This document shows positions 47,563-55,937 of a stretch of DNA of 64,000 nt, piece after piece. A program made the position numbers and the translations under genes. The stretch is taken from the NCBI RefSeq assembly GCF_000716715.1, contig NZ_JNYJ01000010.1:62001-126000 (forward strand), written 5' to 3'. The notes beneath the pieces were generated by a model. It searched no databases and had not been told where the DNA came from. It saw only the letters and a list, made by a program, of their open reading frames with translations. This stretch comes from Dactylosporangium aurantiacum (GTDB lineage: Bacteria; Actinomycetota; Actinomycetes; Mycobacteriales; Micromonosporaceae). Each line of letters starts with the position of its first letter. Position 1 is the stretch's first letter.

Positions 47563-48123
47563 TCAGCCGAACAGCAGGGCACCGGCGATGTCGGTGGCCA
47601 CGTGGAAACCGACGTCGCCGGCGATGCGGTGGCGCTGCTGGGCGTGCTCCCAGTCGATGACGGCGAACGTCGGGTCGGCCGGGTCGACGCGGACGGGCAG
47701 GACCGCGCCGGGCCGCACGATCCGGGTGAGGACCGGCGGGACGACCTGGCGCACCGTGGCGGTCACGGTGCCGTGGCCCGCGGCCGGGACGGCGAGGAGG
47801 ATCTTGGCGACGGGGCGGTCGTTGTCGGGGTCGGTGACCCGGTGCGCGGCGACGACCGTGGCGAGGCACGGGGTGCCGGTGCGCAGGACGCGCCGCTGGC
47901 GGGCGAGGCGGCGGGCGCCGACGACGAACAGTGGCACGCCGACGGCGAACAGCACGACGGTGACCGCGGCGACCGCTGCGGCGGCGATCAGGTCGTCGCT
48001 GGTGGGGGAGGCGGGCAGGGTGGCGAACAGCAGCGCGGTGACGCCCACCATGACGGCGGCGACGGCGGTAAGGATGCAACCGACGAGCCGGGCTTGGCCG
48101 GCACCGGAGTTCAGGCTTGACAT
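47563..48123 (-). CDS. Two-helix membrane protein, DUF3592-like
   Basis: A 186-residue protein. Hydrophobic helices lie at about 14-36 (VGCILTAVAAVMVGVTALLF) and 45-69 (LIAAAAVAAVTVVLFAVGVP). The soluble part has PCLATVVAAHRVTD and the closing PGAVLPVRVDPADPTFAVID, the usual signature of DUF3592-type proteins. Its function is unknown. A 154-bp gap to the upstream MoxR-associated gene holds nothing recognisable. Confidence 0.78.
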   Translation of the reverse strand: MSSLNSGAGQARLVGCILTAVAAVMVGVTALLFATLPASPTSDDLIAAAAVAAVTVVLFAVGVPLFVVGARRLARQRRVLRTGTPCLATVVAAHRVTDPDNDRPVAKILLAVPAAGHGTVTATVRQVVPPVLTRIVRPGAVLPVRVDPADPTFAVIDWEHAQQRHRIAGDVGFHVATDIAGALLFG

Positions 48124-48179
48124 GGGTGCAAGCTTGCCGGCGGCGGGCGGCCGCGGTCAGTCGTGGCAGGACCAGGCGG

Positions 48180-48201
48180 GTTGTGGTGCAGACACCACAA
48201 C
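48180..48201. terminator. Hairpin after the condensation-domain gene
   Basis: Perfect 9-bp inverted repeat GTTGTGGTG / CACCACAAC with a 4-base loop, eight bases beyond the stop codon of the minus-strand condensation-domain gene. It is less GC-rich than most hairpins in this window. Confidence 0.6.
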
Positions 48202-48208
48202 GCCCAGG

Positions 48209-49531
48209 TCAGGGGCCTGCTGCCGCAATCCCGACAGTGCTGTGCCGGGTGGCGGTCGCCTCCATCGCCCAGAGGACCGCGGCGGCGTCGTCGGGGGCGA
48301 GGAAGTGGCTGTCGACGTACAGGGTCAGCTCGAGGACCTCGTCGGTGCCGTCCGCGCTGAGGAAGAACGCCGACTGCGGGTCGTCGTGCGCGCTGACCCA
48401 GGTGAACTCGGCGCCCGGGCCGGCGGGCGCCGCGACCGGGCGCAGCGTGCCGCCGAAGCGCCGGTCGTTGAAGGCGACGTCCAGGTCGATGCCCGGGCCC
48501 CGCTCGGCGGCGACGGCGGCGACCCGGGCCTCCAGCTCCCGCCGGTCGTAGTACGCGTGCTTGTACGCGGCCATCGCCGCGCCCCGGGCCCGCCGCACCA
48601 CCTCGCCGAAGTCGCCGGTGGTGTCCAGGACGCACAGCCCGTTCTGCGACACGGGGCAGACGCTGCCGTCCAGCTCTGCGCGGAAGCGGTTGCTCGCCAT
48701 CAGCCGCAGCGGCAGCACGAGCACGCCGGTCACCGACGCGAACGCCGTGGCGAACACGGCGAGGAGCACCGCGGCGGTGTCGGTGCCGTGCTGGCGGGCG
48801 GCGGCCACGAGCGCCGCCGGCAGGGCGGTGGAGCGCAGGACGCCGTGGTGGTAGCGGGGGCTGCGCACGTCCCGCGACGGCGGCACGACCGGCACCGGGA
48901 TCCGGCGCAGCCGGGTCTCCCAGTGCCGCAGCGCGGCCGCGTGGTGCCGCCGCGCCGCCGGCTGCGCCTGCTGCCGGGCCTGCTCGAGCGGGGCGATGCC
49001 GCGCACCGGCGCGGTGGTGCGGGCGGCGGTCTCCGCCATCATGACGACCGCCCCGGCGCCGTCGAAGACCAGGTGCGACATGACGAGCACCGCGTGGGTG
49101 CACCGGTCACCGTCGACGACGGCGGCCATCCGGACCGGCCACTCGTGCGCGTAGTCGAAGGGGACCGTCCGGTAGCGCCGCGCGACGTCCTCGGCGACCG
49201 CGGCGGCGTCCCGGCCCGCCGCCTCGACGACGTCCAGGCCGATCGTGCCGCGGTCGTGCACGACCTGCCGGGGGACGTCCTCGCCGTCGACGGGCACGAA
49301 CCGGGTGCGCATCGACTGGTAGCGGCCCATGAGATACGCGAGCTCGCCGGCGACGTCCTCGACGGTGGCGCCCGCCGGCAGGGCCCGCGCGCCGCCCATC
49401 GCGAACGTGCGGCCCAGCCGGCGCATCTTGAGCCACACGTCGAGCTGCCCCCACGACAGCTCGCCGGTCCCGGCCCCCTCGCCGGCGAACGACACGGTGC
49501 GGCGGACCACCAGCTCATCCATGGCCGTCAC
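48209..49531 (-). CDS. Stand-alone condensation-domain protein
   Basis: A 440-residue protein. It has the NRPS condensation fold order: N-terminal ELSWGQLDVWLKMRR (C1-like SxxQxxxW), the active-site region VLVMSHLVFDGAGAV, ALRHWETRLRRIP, and the late motif DLDVAFNDRRFGG. The first His of the usual HHxxxDG is Ser, but the catalytic second His and DG remain. It has no A or T domain. Such free-standing proteins can make ester or amide bonds or be inactive. No carrier protein is adjacent. It is unlinked by strand and distance from the NRPS at 938-5491. Confidence 0.85.
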   Translation of the reverse strand: MTAMDELVVRRTVSFAGEGAGTGELSWGQLDVWLKMRRLGRTFAMGGARALPAGATVEDVAGELAYLMGRYQSMRTRFVPVDGEDVPRQVVHDRGTIGLDVVEAAGRDAAAVAEDVARRYRTVPFDYAHEWPVRMAAVVDGDRCTHAVLVMSHLVFDGAGAVVMMAETAARTTAPVRGIAPLEQARQQAQPAARRHHAAALRHWETRLRRIPVPVVPPSRDVRSPRYHHGVLRSTALPAALVAAARQHGTDTAAVLLAVFATAFASVTGVLVLPLRLMASNRFRAELDGSVCPVSQNGLCVLDTTGDFGEVVRRARGAAMAAYKHAYYDRRELEARVAAVAAERGPGIDLDVAFNDRRFGGTLRPVAAPAGPGAEFTWVSAHDDPQSAFFLSADGTDEVLELTLYVDSHFLAPDDAAAVLWAMEATATRHSTVGIAAAGP

Positions 49532-49598
49532 TCTAAGGGAGTTCGGGCGCCGCGGAGCCCGCCGGCAGTTGCAGGTTGTGTGCAGTCCGCGGGGGCGG

Positions 49599-50327
49599 CT
49601 ACTTGACGGCCACGCCGCCCCAGAACGCGTCGGGCACCCGCTCCGGATCGCCGTCCGGGCGCCACCGCGCGACCGGCACGATCCCGTCGCCGGTGAGGGT
49701 CCAGCGCCCCAGCAGCCGCGCGAAGCGCTCGGGCGCGCGCATGTGGAAGGCCGGTCCCATCATCGCCAGGGCCTGCGGGTACGCCTCCAGCTCGGTGGCG
49801 TCGAAGTCGAACGCCAGCCGGCTGCCGGGCGGGACCGCGTCGTACATGGCGTCCAGGGCGCGGGCCAGCGTGGCGTCGTCGAGGAATGCGGCCAGGCCCA
49901 GGAACACCAGGCCGGCCGGGGCGCCGTCGAGCACCTCCGCGCGGGCGGCGGGGTCGATGGCGGCCAGGTCGGTGGCGTCGCCGCGCACGTAGCCGACGCC
50001 GTCCATCCCGGCCACGATCGCCGCGCCGGCCGCGACGATCAGCGGGTCGATGTCGGTGTACAGCACCCGTGCGCCGGGCGCCTGCTCGTGCACGTTGCCG
50101 CGGGTCGGGATGCCGGCGCCGAACACCAGGAAGCGGTCGATGCCCTCGGCGGCGAGGTGCCGCACCGCCCGCCCGGAGAACGCCCGCAGCGAGCGGAAGA
50201 TGTCGGCGCACGGCCCGTACGCCGACTCGAACGCCCGCGCCGCGGCGACGTCGACCGGATGGTGGTCGCTGCCGCCGAGCCAGTAGTCGATCATCCGTGC
50301 GGTGCTGGGTGTCTCCGGCTCCGTCAT
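49599..50327 (-). CDS. SAM-dependent methyltransferase, DUF574 (PF04672) type
   Basis: A 242-residue protein. The family opening STARMIDYWLGGSDHHPVD is clear. The SAM-binding region is RFLVFGAGIPTRGNVHE, then ARVLYTDIDPLIV and VRGDATD. These proteins are very numerous in actinomycetes and their substrates are largely unknown. The ATG is at 50327. Confidence 0.9.
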   Translation of the reverse strand: MTEPETPSTARMIDYWLGGSDHHPVDVAAARAFESAYGPCADIFRSLRAFSGRAVRHLAAEGIDRFLVFGAGIPTRGNVHEQAPGARVLYTDIDPLIVAAGAAIVAGMDGVGYVRGDATDLAAIDPAARAEVLDGAPAGLVFLGLAAFLDDATLARALDAMYDAVPPGSRLAFDFDATELEAYPQALAMMGPAFHMRAPERFARLLGRWTLTGDGIVPVARWRPDGDPERVPDAFWGGVAVK

Positions 50328-50383
50328 GCCTCCAGCATGCCCTGCGCCCGGCCGTCCGGGCGACACGGTGACGCCGGAGCGGC

Positions 50384-51169
50384 TCACTTCGGCAGGCGGA
50401 TGACGAGCTCGACCCGGCGGTTGAACGCCCGGCCGGCGACGCTGGCGGAGCCGTCGGTGTTCCGCTCCTCCACCAGCGGCCGGCTGCTGCCGAGCCCGAC
50501 CGCGGTGACGGCGGTGGCGGCGACGCCGTGCCCGGTCAGGTACGCCCGGACGGTCTCGGCGCGCCGCTGCGACAGCGCCTGGTTGCCCGACGCCGAGCCG
50601 GTCGCGTCGGTGTGGCCGCGGACCTGGATGGCGCCGTTCGGGTACAGCTTGTTGATGACCTTGATGGTGTTGTCGAGGGTGTCGGTGCTGCCGATCTCGG
50701 CGCTGCCGGTCGCGAAGAGGGCGTCGCTGTTGAACGTGACGATGTAGACGTGGCCGCCGTCGGGGTCGCGGGCCTCCAGCACGGAGCCGGAGACGCCGGT
50801 CAGGTCGACGTCGGGGCCGGGCAGCCGGTACAGGGAGTCCTTCACCAGCCGGGTGTCGTTCTCGGGGTCGTGCGCGTTGGAGATCTGGCACGGGATGCGC
50901 AGCACGAGCCCGGCGCCGAAGTCCTGCGTCGAGCAGGTCGGGTCCTTCTGCCCGTCGCCGTCGTAGTCGTCCAGGCCCGGCTGGGCGCCCGGCGGCAGCG
51001 ACGCGGGCGGCTCCTCGGCCGGCGCGCCGGTGCTGGCCTCCGCGGTCGGGGCGGCGCCCGCGGAGGCCGGGGCCGCGGACGGCTCGTCACCGCCGCAGCC
51101 GGTGAGCAGCAGCGCCCCGACGATCATGACCGGCAGCCAGGCGCCGGGGTGACTCCGCACACGTCTCAT
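50384..51169 (-). CDS. OmpA-domain lipoprotein
   Basis: A 261-residue protein. The signal peptide ends in lipobox LLTGC. A Ser/Ala/Pro-rich linker follows, then a DYDGDGQ segment (calcium-loop-like), and a C-terminal OmpA peptidoglycan-binding domain with VRGHTDATGSASGNQALSQR, RAETVRAYL and GRAFNRRVELVI. It would be membrane-tethered and hold the cell wall. Confidence 0.92.
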   Translation of the reverse strand: MRRVRSHPGAWLPVMIVGALLLTGCGGDEPSAAPASAGAAPTAEASTGAPAEEPPASLPPGAQPGLDDYDGDGQKDPTCSTQDFGAGLVLRIPCQISNAHDPENDTRLVKDSLYRLPGPDVDLTGVSGSVLEARDPDGGHVYIVTFNSDALFATGSAEIGSTDTLDNTIKVINKLYPNGAIQVRGHTDATGSASGNQALSQRRAETVRAYLTGHGVAATAVTAVGLGSSRPLVEERNTDGSASVAGRAFNRRVELVIRLPK

Positions 51170-51292
51170 GGCGGGGAGCGTAGGGTCGCGCCCCCGCGGC
51201 CGCCCGTGACAGGCGGGTAGCCGACAGCCGGCTGGCCCGGTCCGGCCGCCCGGCGGCCGGGTGGCTCGGCATGGCGCCGGCCGCCGGGCGGC

Positions 51293-51874
51293 TCAGTCCG
51301 GCGCCGGCAGGCAACCGCCGTCGGCGATGGCGCCGCCCGCGTCGACCGTGGTGCCGGCCGGGCCGTGCTGGCCGAACACGTACCCGAACCCGGAGTTGCC
51401 GCAGAACAGCAGGCCGCTGCCGTCGCCGGTGTCCAGCCGGCCGGCCCGGCGGCTCTCCACCTCGGCGAGGCCGGCGTCGGTCAGCACCCGCTCGATCGCG
51501 GGCCCGTCGAAACGGCCCTCCGCGCGCAGCCGGTCCAGGCCGGCCCGGACCTCCGCCACGCACGGCTGGACGGCCGCCATCGCCTGCGGCGGCAGCACCC
51601 CGCGCTGGCGGAACGCGCGGTTCGCCTGGTTGTCGCGCTGGAACTGGTCCTCGGACCCGGGCGTGCCGGCGGTCGCCGTGCCGGGGGTGCCCGGGGCGCC
51701 GGTGGCGGGTGCCGGCGAGGCGTCCGGGTCGGCGCAGGCGGCCACGGACCGGCTCGGTGCCGGCCGCGGTGAGCCGGGCGTGGCGTCGCTCGCGGCGTCG
51801 ACCCGGCCCGGCCGCGCGCAGCCGGCCGTGGTGAGCAGGACGATCAGCGTCAATGGTACGAGTCCCCGTCGCAT
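51293..51874 (-). CDS. Putative lipoprotein of unknown function
   Basis: A 193-residue protein from ATG 51874. The signal (LVPLTLIVLLTTAGC) ends in a lipobox. A Pro/Ala/Thr linker follows, then a C-terminal region with Cys pairs (LQPCVAEV-like VQPCVAEVRAG, LLFCGNSGFGYVFG, DGGCLPAPD). No family is recognised. It lies 123 bp downstream, on the same strand, of nothing obviously related. Confidence 0.78.
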   Translation of the reverse strand: MRRGLVPLTLIVLLTTAGCARPGRVDAASDATPGSPRPAPSRSVAACADPDASPAPATGAPGTPGTATAGTPGSEDQFQRDNQANRAFRQRGVLPPQAMAAVQPCVAEVRAGLDRLRAEGRFDGPAIERVLTDAGLAEVESRRAGRLDTGDGSGLLFCGNSGFGYVFGQHGPAGTTVDAGGAIADGGCLPAPD

Positions 51875-51948
51875 GGGCAGGACTCTACGGTCCGCGGGCG
51901 TGCCGGCGGGGCCCGGCGCACCCCACGCCGGGCCCCGCCGGGTCACCG

Positions 51949-54750
51949 TCAGCCGGTCGGGACCACCCACTGCTGGCTGGCGACGCCGGCCGCCTCCCAG
52001 ATGTGGATCTGGGTGCCGTCGGCGGAGGAGCCGCCGAGGGCGTCCAGGACCTTGCCGGACTGCGGGTTCAGGACCGTGCCGTTCGCCTGCGGCATCCACA
52101 CCTGCGAGCCGGTGCCGTTGCAGGTCCACAGCTGCACCTTGGTGCCGTTGGCGGTGCCGGCGTTGTCCACGTCGAGGCACTTGCCGAGCGCCTGGTACGT
52201 GTTGCCGGTCCTGGTCCAGCGCTGGGCGCCGGTGCCGTTGCAGGTCCACAGCTGGATCTTCGTGCCGTCGGCGGTGCCGGCGTTGTCGACGTCCAGGCAC
52301 TTGCCGCCGATGCCGGTGATCGGGCCGGACGTCGCGCCGGTCTGCGAGTACACCTCCAGCTCGTAGACGCGGGCGTACGGGGTGTCGGTCGTCGCGAACC
52401 GCACGTACCGCGCGCTCACCGCGGGGAAGTTGTGCGTGGTGATGTTCGCGGTGTTGCCCGTGACCGTCGCCCGGGTCGTCCACGTGGTGCCGTCGGTGCT
52501 GGTCTGCAGCGTGAAGTTGCTCGTGTTCGCCACGTTCTCCCGGCCGGCGCCGGCGTGCCGGACCACGATCTGGCCGACGGACCTGGCCGAGCCGAGGTCG
52601 ACCTGCAGCCACTTGTTGGCGCTGTTGGAGCACCACTTGTCGGCGGTACCGCCGGAGACGGTGCCGTTGACGGCCTTCGCCGGGCTCTCCGCGGCGATGC
52701 ACGAGCTGTCGGCGGTGGCCGTCGCGTTCAGTGCCAGGTTGGCCACGGTGGCCCCGCCCGGGATGGAGTTGAGCGTGTACCACGCCTCGGTGCTCCACAG
52801 CGTCTGCCCGCCGGCCGAGCTGAACGGCCGCGGCGAGCGCACGTACACGACCCGGCCCGGCTTGCGGCCGGAGACGCTCAGCGAGACCTTCTTGCCGTCG
52901 GAGGACAGCGTGGCACCGGTGACCGTCAGGGTCTCCTCGTCGATCTTCGGCCCGCCGTAGGCGGACGTCGGCTCGTACCGCCACTGCTTGAACGTGTACC
53001 TGGAGGCCAGGTCCGTCGCGGTCGCCGCGGACAGCGGAGACGTGTACTCCATCTCGAAGCCCGCCGAGGTGGCACGCATCGCCAGGATGTCGAACGTGGC
53101 CGTGCCGTTCGGGGTCAGCTTCTGCAGGCCGTAGGTGAGCTTGCCGGCCTGCCCCCAGTTGCCGCCGGCGCCGAGCCCGCCGAGGTAGATCGCGCCGTCG
53201 GGGCCGATGTTCACCTCGGCGATGCCGGCCTCCAGGCCCTGGGTCATCCGGAACAGCGCGCCCTGGTACTCGCCGTTGACCTTCTCCAGGTACGCCCGCT
53301 GCAGGCCGCCGTAGGTGACGTCGCCGATGAGCAGCTGACCCGCGTAGACGCCGGTCGGCATGACGATCGGCGTGCTCGGGGAGTTCGCGATCTCGTTCTG
53401 CGGCATGTACAGCACGGGCGGCGTGACGGCGTTGTAGTCGAACGGCCCGGCCGGCGTGTTGTAGTGGTTGAAGAAGCGGCCCGGCTTGATCTGCACGAGC
53501 TTCGAGGCGGGCAGCCAGCCGCCCTGGTTGTCGGTGACGAACAGGCCGTTCTCCGGACCCCAGCCGATGCCGTGCGGGGTGCGCAGGCCGCCGGCGACGT
53601 ACTCCACGGCGCCGGTGGTCGCGTTCACCTTGATGGAGGTGCCGCGGTTCGCCACGGGCTGCGGGACGGTGCTCGCGCCGCCGTAGTCGATCGGGACCGA
53701 CAGGCTCAGGTAGAAGTAGCCGTCGCGGTACAGCAGGCCGAACGCGAACTCGTGGAACGCGCCGCTGAACGGCCAGGTGGCGACGGTCTGGTACTGGTCG
53801 GCCACCTCGTCGCCGGTGGTGTCGACGAGCCGGGTCAGGCGGCCCTTCTCGCTGACGTAGACGACACCGTTGACGACCTTGAGGCCCATCGGCTCCTTGA
53901 GGTTGCTGCCGATCCGCTTGGTCGTGACGTTGCCGGGCGACGTGGCGCCGCCGGTGTTGCCGAGGATCCACACCTCACCGGCCTGCGACGTGCCGGACTG
54001 GTCGTTGCCGCCCCAGGTGCAGATGACCAGGCGCCCGTCGGCCAGCCAGTCCATCCCGGTGACCTTCGGCTGGAACGAGCTGTCGGGGCGCAGGTTGGTC
54101 AGCGTGAACCCGGGGTGCACCGAGGTCAGCGGCAGGCCGTCGCCGGGGGAGTCGCCCGCGCCCTCGCACTCCTTGCGCCCGGGCGCGGTGACCCGCACGA
54201 CCCCGGCGTCGGTGCTGAGCGCCGAGTTGGGCACGACCACGAACGCCGACGAGCCGGGCGTCTTCCACTCCAGGGTGATCTGCTGCCCGCCGTCGCGTTC
54301 GAAGTGGTCGATGCGCAGCGCGTGGTACCCGGTGGTGAGGGTGACGGTGCCCTCCTTCGGCGGCGTCGCGCCGTGCAGCCCGTCGTGGTTGATGACGGTG
54401 CTGCCGTCGATCGCCAGCCGCGAGCCGTCGTCGCTGCTCAGCCGGAACGTGTAGCTGCCGGCGGTGCTGATGTTGAGGTTGCCGGTGACCTGTGAGACGA
54501 AGAGGTTGTCGAAGCCGAAGTCGGCCGGGGTGGTCCAGTTGATCGTCGGCATCAGCTTGTCGACGTTCGGGGTCTGGCCGGCCTTGAGGGTGCAGATCGT
54601 GCTGAGCGGGGTCTGCACGTCGTAGACGCGCAGGGTCACGCCCGGCTCCTGGGCGGGGATCGCGCTCGCGGGCACGGCCCACAACCCGATGGCGGCAACG
54701 GTCGCGGCGGCGGCGGCGAGGGAGAACCAGCGCAGAGGCCTGATGCCCAT
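51949..54750 (-). CDS. Secreted PA14 - beta-propeller - F5/8C - ricin-lectin protein
   Basis: A 933-residue secreted protein with signal peptide ending PASA. A PA14-like domain (40-185) has NISTAGSYTFRLSSDDGSRL. A glucose/sorbosone-dehydrogenase-like beta-propeller (about 200-560) has GMDWLADGRLVICTWGGNDQ, EPMGLKVVNGVVYVSEKGRL and TPHGIGWGPENGLFVTDNQG. A linker strand region follows, then an F5/8-type C domain (about 685-815: NKWLQVDLGSARSVGQIVV) and a ricin-type beta-trefoil with three repeats (KCLDVDNAGTADGTKIQLW, and two more). The layout suggests a carbohydrate-binding secreted enzyme. The oxidoreductase-type propeller is family inference. Confidence 0.9.
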   Translation of the reverse strand: MGIRPLRWFSLAAAAATVAAIGLWAVPASAIPAQEPGVTLRVYDVQTPLSTICTLKAGQTPNVDKLMPTINWTTPADFGFDNLFVSQVTGNLNISTAGSYTFRLSSDDGSRLAIDGSTVINHDGLHGATPPKEGTVTLTTGYHALRIDHFERDGGQQITLEWKTPGSSAFVVVPNSALSTDAGVVRVTAPGRKECEGAGDSPGDGLPLTSVHPGFTLTNLRPDSSFQPKVTGMDWLADGRLVICTWGGNDQSGTSQAGEVWILGNTGGATSPGNVTTKRIGSNLKEPMGLKVVNGVVYVSEKGRLTRLVDTTGDEVADQYQTVATWPFSGAFHEFAFGLLYRDGYFYLSLSVPIDYGGASTVPQPVANRGTSIKVNATTGAVEYVAGGLRTPHGIGWGPENGLFVTDNQGGWLPASKLVQIKPGRFFNHYNTPAGPFDYNAVTPPVLYMPQNEIANSPSTPIVMPTGVYAGQLLIGDVTYGGLQRAYLEKVNGEYQGALFRMTQGLEAGIAEVNIGPDGAIYLGGLGAGGNWGQAGKLTYGLQKLTPNGTATFDILAMRATSAGFEMEYTSPLSAATATDLASRYTFKQWRYEPTSAYGGPKIDEETLTVTGATLSSDGKKVSLSVSGRKPGRVVYVRSPRPFSSAGGQTLWSTEAWYTLNSIPGGATVANLALNATATADSSCIAAESPAKAVNGTVSGGTADKWCSNSANKWLQVDLGSARSVGQIVVRHAGAGRENVANTSNFTLQTSTDGTTWTTRATVTGNTANITTHNFPAVSARYVRFATTDTPYARVYELEVYSQTGATSGPITGIGGKCLDVDNAGTADGTKIQLWTCNGTGAQRWTRTGNTYQALGKCLDVDNAGTANGTKVQLWTCNGTGSQVWMPQANGTVLNPQSGKVLDALGGSSADGTQIHIWEAAGVASQQWVVPTG

Positions 54751-55026
54751 GCTTCCTCCTGAGGGATGGGTAACGTCCCCGGATGGCGGTCAGGGGACGC
54801 CGAGCTCAGGCGGGTCCATCGACGCCGACGACTGGACCGCCCGCGGGAAGGTTAAGGCAGTTTTGATCGACATGTCTACACCTTTCGAAGTCCTCAGCGA
54901 AAGTTTGCAAAACCCAAGCAGAAGCGGTCCGACTGCGACCGTTTTGCGCCTGAAGGCAGCGTTAGCTGGCGAAAGGCCAGGAAACCGTAGGCGGGTGAGA
55001 GCACTTCACGATCCGGAGGTCGCGTC
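54751..55026. promoter_or_regulatory. Divergent intergenic region, AT-richer
   Basis: A 276-bp gap between the secreted propeller gene (-) and the DUF4142 gene (+). It is markedly less GC-rich than its flanks (for example CGAAAGTTTGCAAAAC near 54898-54913 and TTTTGATCGACATG near 54861). Promoters for both genes are expected here; no clear box or known riboswitch was recognised. The ribosome site for the + gene is GGAGG at about 55015. Confidence 0.4.
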
Positions 55027-55851
55027 ATGCCCGCTGTACGTCTTCGCCGCCCCGTCCTGTCCGTGTCGGTCGCCGCCCTGCTGGCCGCATCCGCCGCATC
55101 CGCCGCACCGGCCGCACCGGCATCCGCCGACCCGGTGGTGTCCGACCAGGACCGGGCGTTCATCACGGCGGCCGGGCACGGCAACGCGTTCGAGATCGCC
55201 GCCGGCCGGCACGCCGCGGCGGAGGCGGCCGACACCGCGATCCAGGACATCGGCGAGCGGATGGTCGCCGACCACACCGCCGCCGGCCGCTCGCTCGGCC
55301 CGCTCGCCGCCGCCCTGGGCGTGCCGCTGCCCGACGCGCCCGACACGGGGCAGCGGGCGGCCCTCGCCGTGCTCACGTCCCTGACCGGGACGGCCCTGGA
55401 CTGCGTGTACACGCCGGTGGAGTACTTCGACCACGTCGCGACCATCGGGGCGTTCGAGCGGGAGGCCCAGCGCGGCGCGAACCCGCAGCTGCGCACGCTC
55501 GCCAGCACCCTGCTGCCCACGCTGCGCGAGCACCGGGAGATGATCGCCGACGCCCTCACCGGCCTGGACTGCGCCGACGTGACCGGCCAGGCGGTGCCGA
55601 CCCCGACGGATCCGACCCCCACGGATCCGGTCCCGACCCCCACGGACCCGTCGCCGACGAACCCGATGCCGACGAACCCGATGCCGACGAACCCGATGCC
55701 GACGAACCCGATGCCGACAAACCCGATGCCGACGAACCCGACCGTGCCGGCGCCCACCGTACCGGTCGTGATCACGCCGACGCTGCCCACCCTGCCGACG
55801 GTCCCGATCGTGCCGGACGTGCCGACCCCGGGCGTGCCGGCCGCGCGCTGA
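55027..55851 (+). CDS. Secreted DUF4142 protein with PMPTN repeat tail
   Basis: A 274-residue protein. A signal peptide (about 1-35) is followed by a DUF4142 four-helix region (about 37-185) with DQDRAFITAAGHGNAFEIAA, ERMVADHTAAGRSL and REHREMIADAL, the ferritin-like pattern of that family. Residues 190-245 are a Pro/Thr linker made of TDPTPTD units and five PMPTN repeats, then a VPTP-rich end. The tail probably spans the cell wall. No sortase motif is seen. Confidence 0.85.
   Translation: MPAVRLRRPVLSVSVAALLAASAASAAPAAPASADPVVSDQDRAFITAAGHGNAFEIAAGRHAAAEAADTAIQDIGERMVADHTAAGRSLGPLAAALGVPLPDAPDTGQRAALAVLTSLTGTALDCVYTPVEYFDHVATIGAFEREAQRGANPQLRTLASTLLPTLREHREMIADALTGLDCADVTGQAVPTPTDPTPTDPVPTPTDPSPTNPMPTNPMPTNPMPTNPMPTNPMPTNPTVPAPTVPVVITPTLPTLPTVPIVPDVPTPGVPAAR
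55663..55737 (+). repeat. Five 15-bp tandem repeats coding PMPTN
   Basis: Five units of CCGATGCCGACGAAC in frame within the DUF4142 gene. The fourth unit differs by one silent base (ACG to ACA). It is likely to vary in copy number between strains. Confidence 0.95.
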
Positions 55852-55937
55852 CGACCTGACCGCGCCCGCCGGCGACACCGTGCACGTCATCCGCCGAAGG
55901 GGAGGCGCGCGCCGGCGCCGGCGCTAGAGTCGGTGCG

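Noticed and set aside
54880..55026. Possible riboswitch before the DUF4142 gene
   Set aside because: A GAAA-capped short stem is present, but I could not match the region to any known riboswitch consensus.
55663..55737. CRISPR or regulatory repeat
   Set aside because: The repeats are in frame, code PMPTN and have no spacers.
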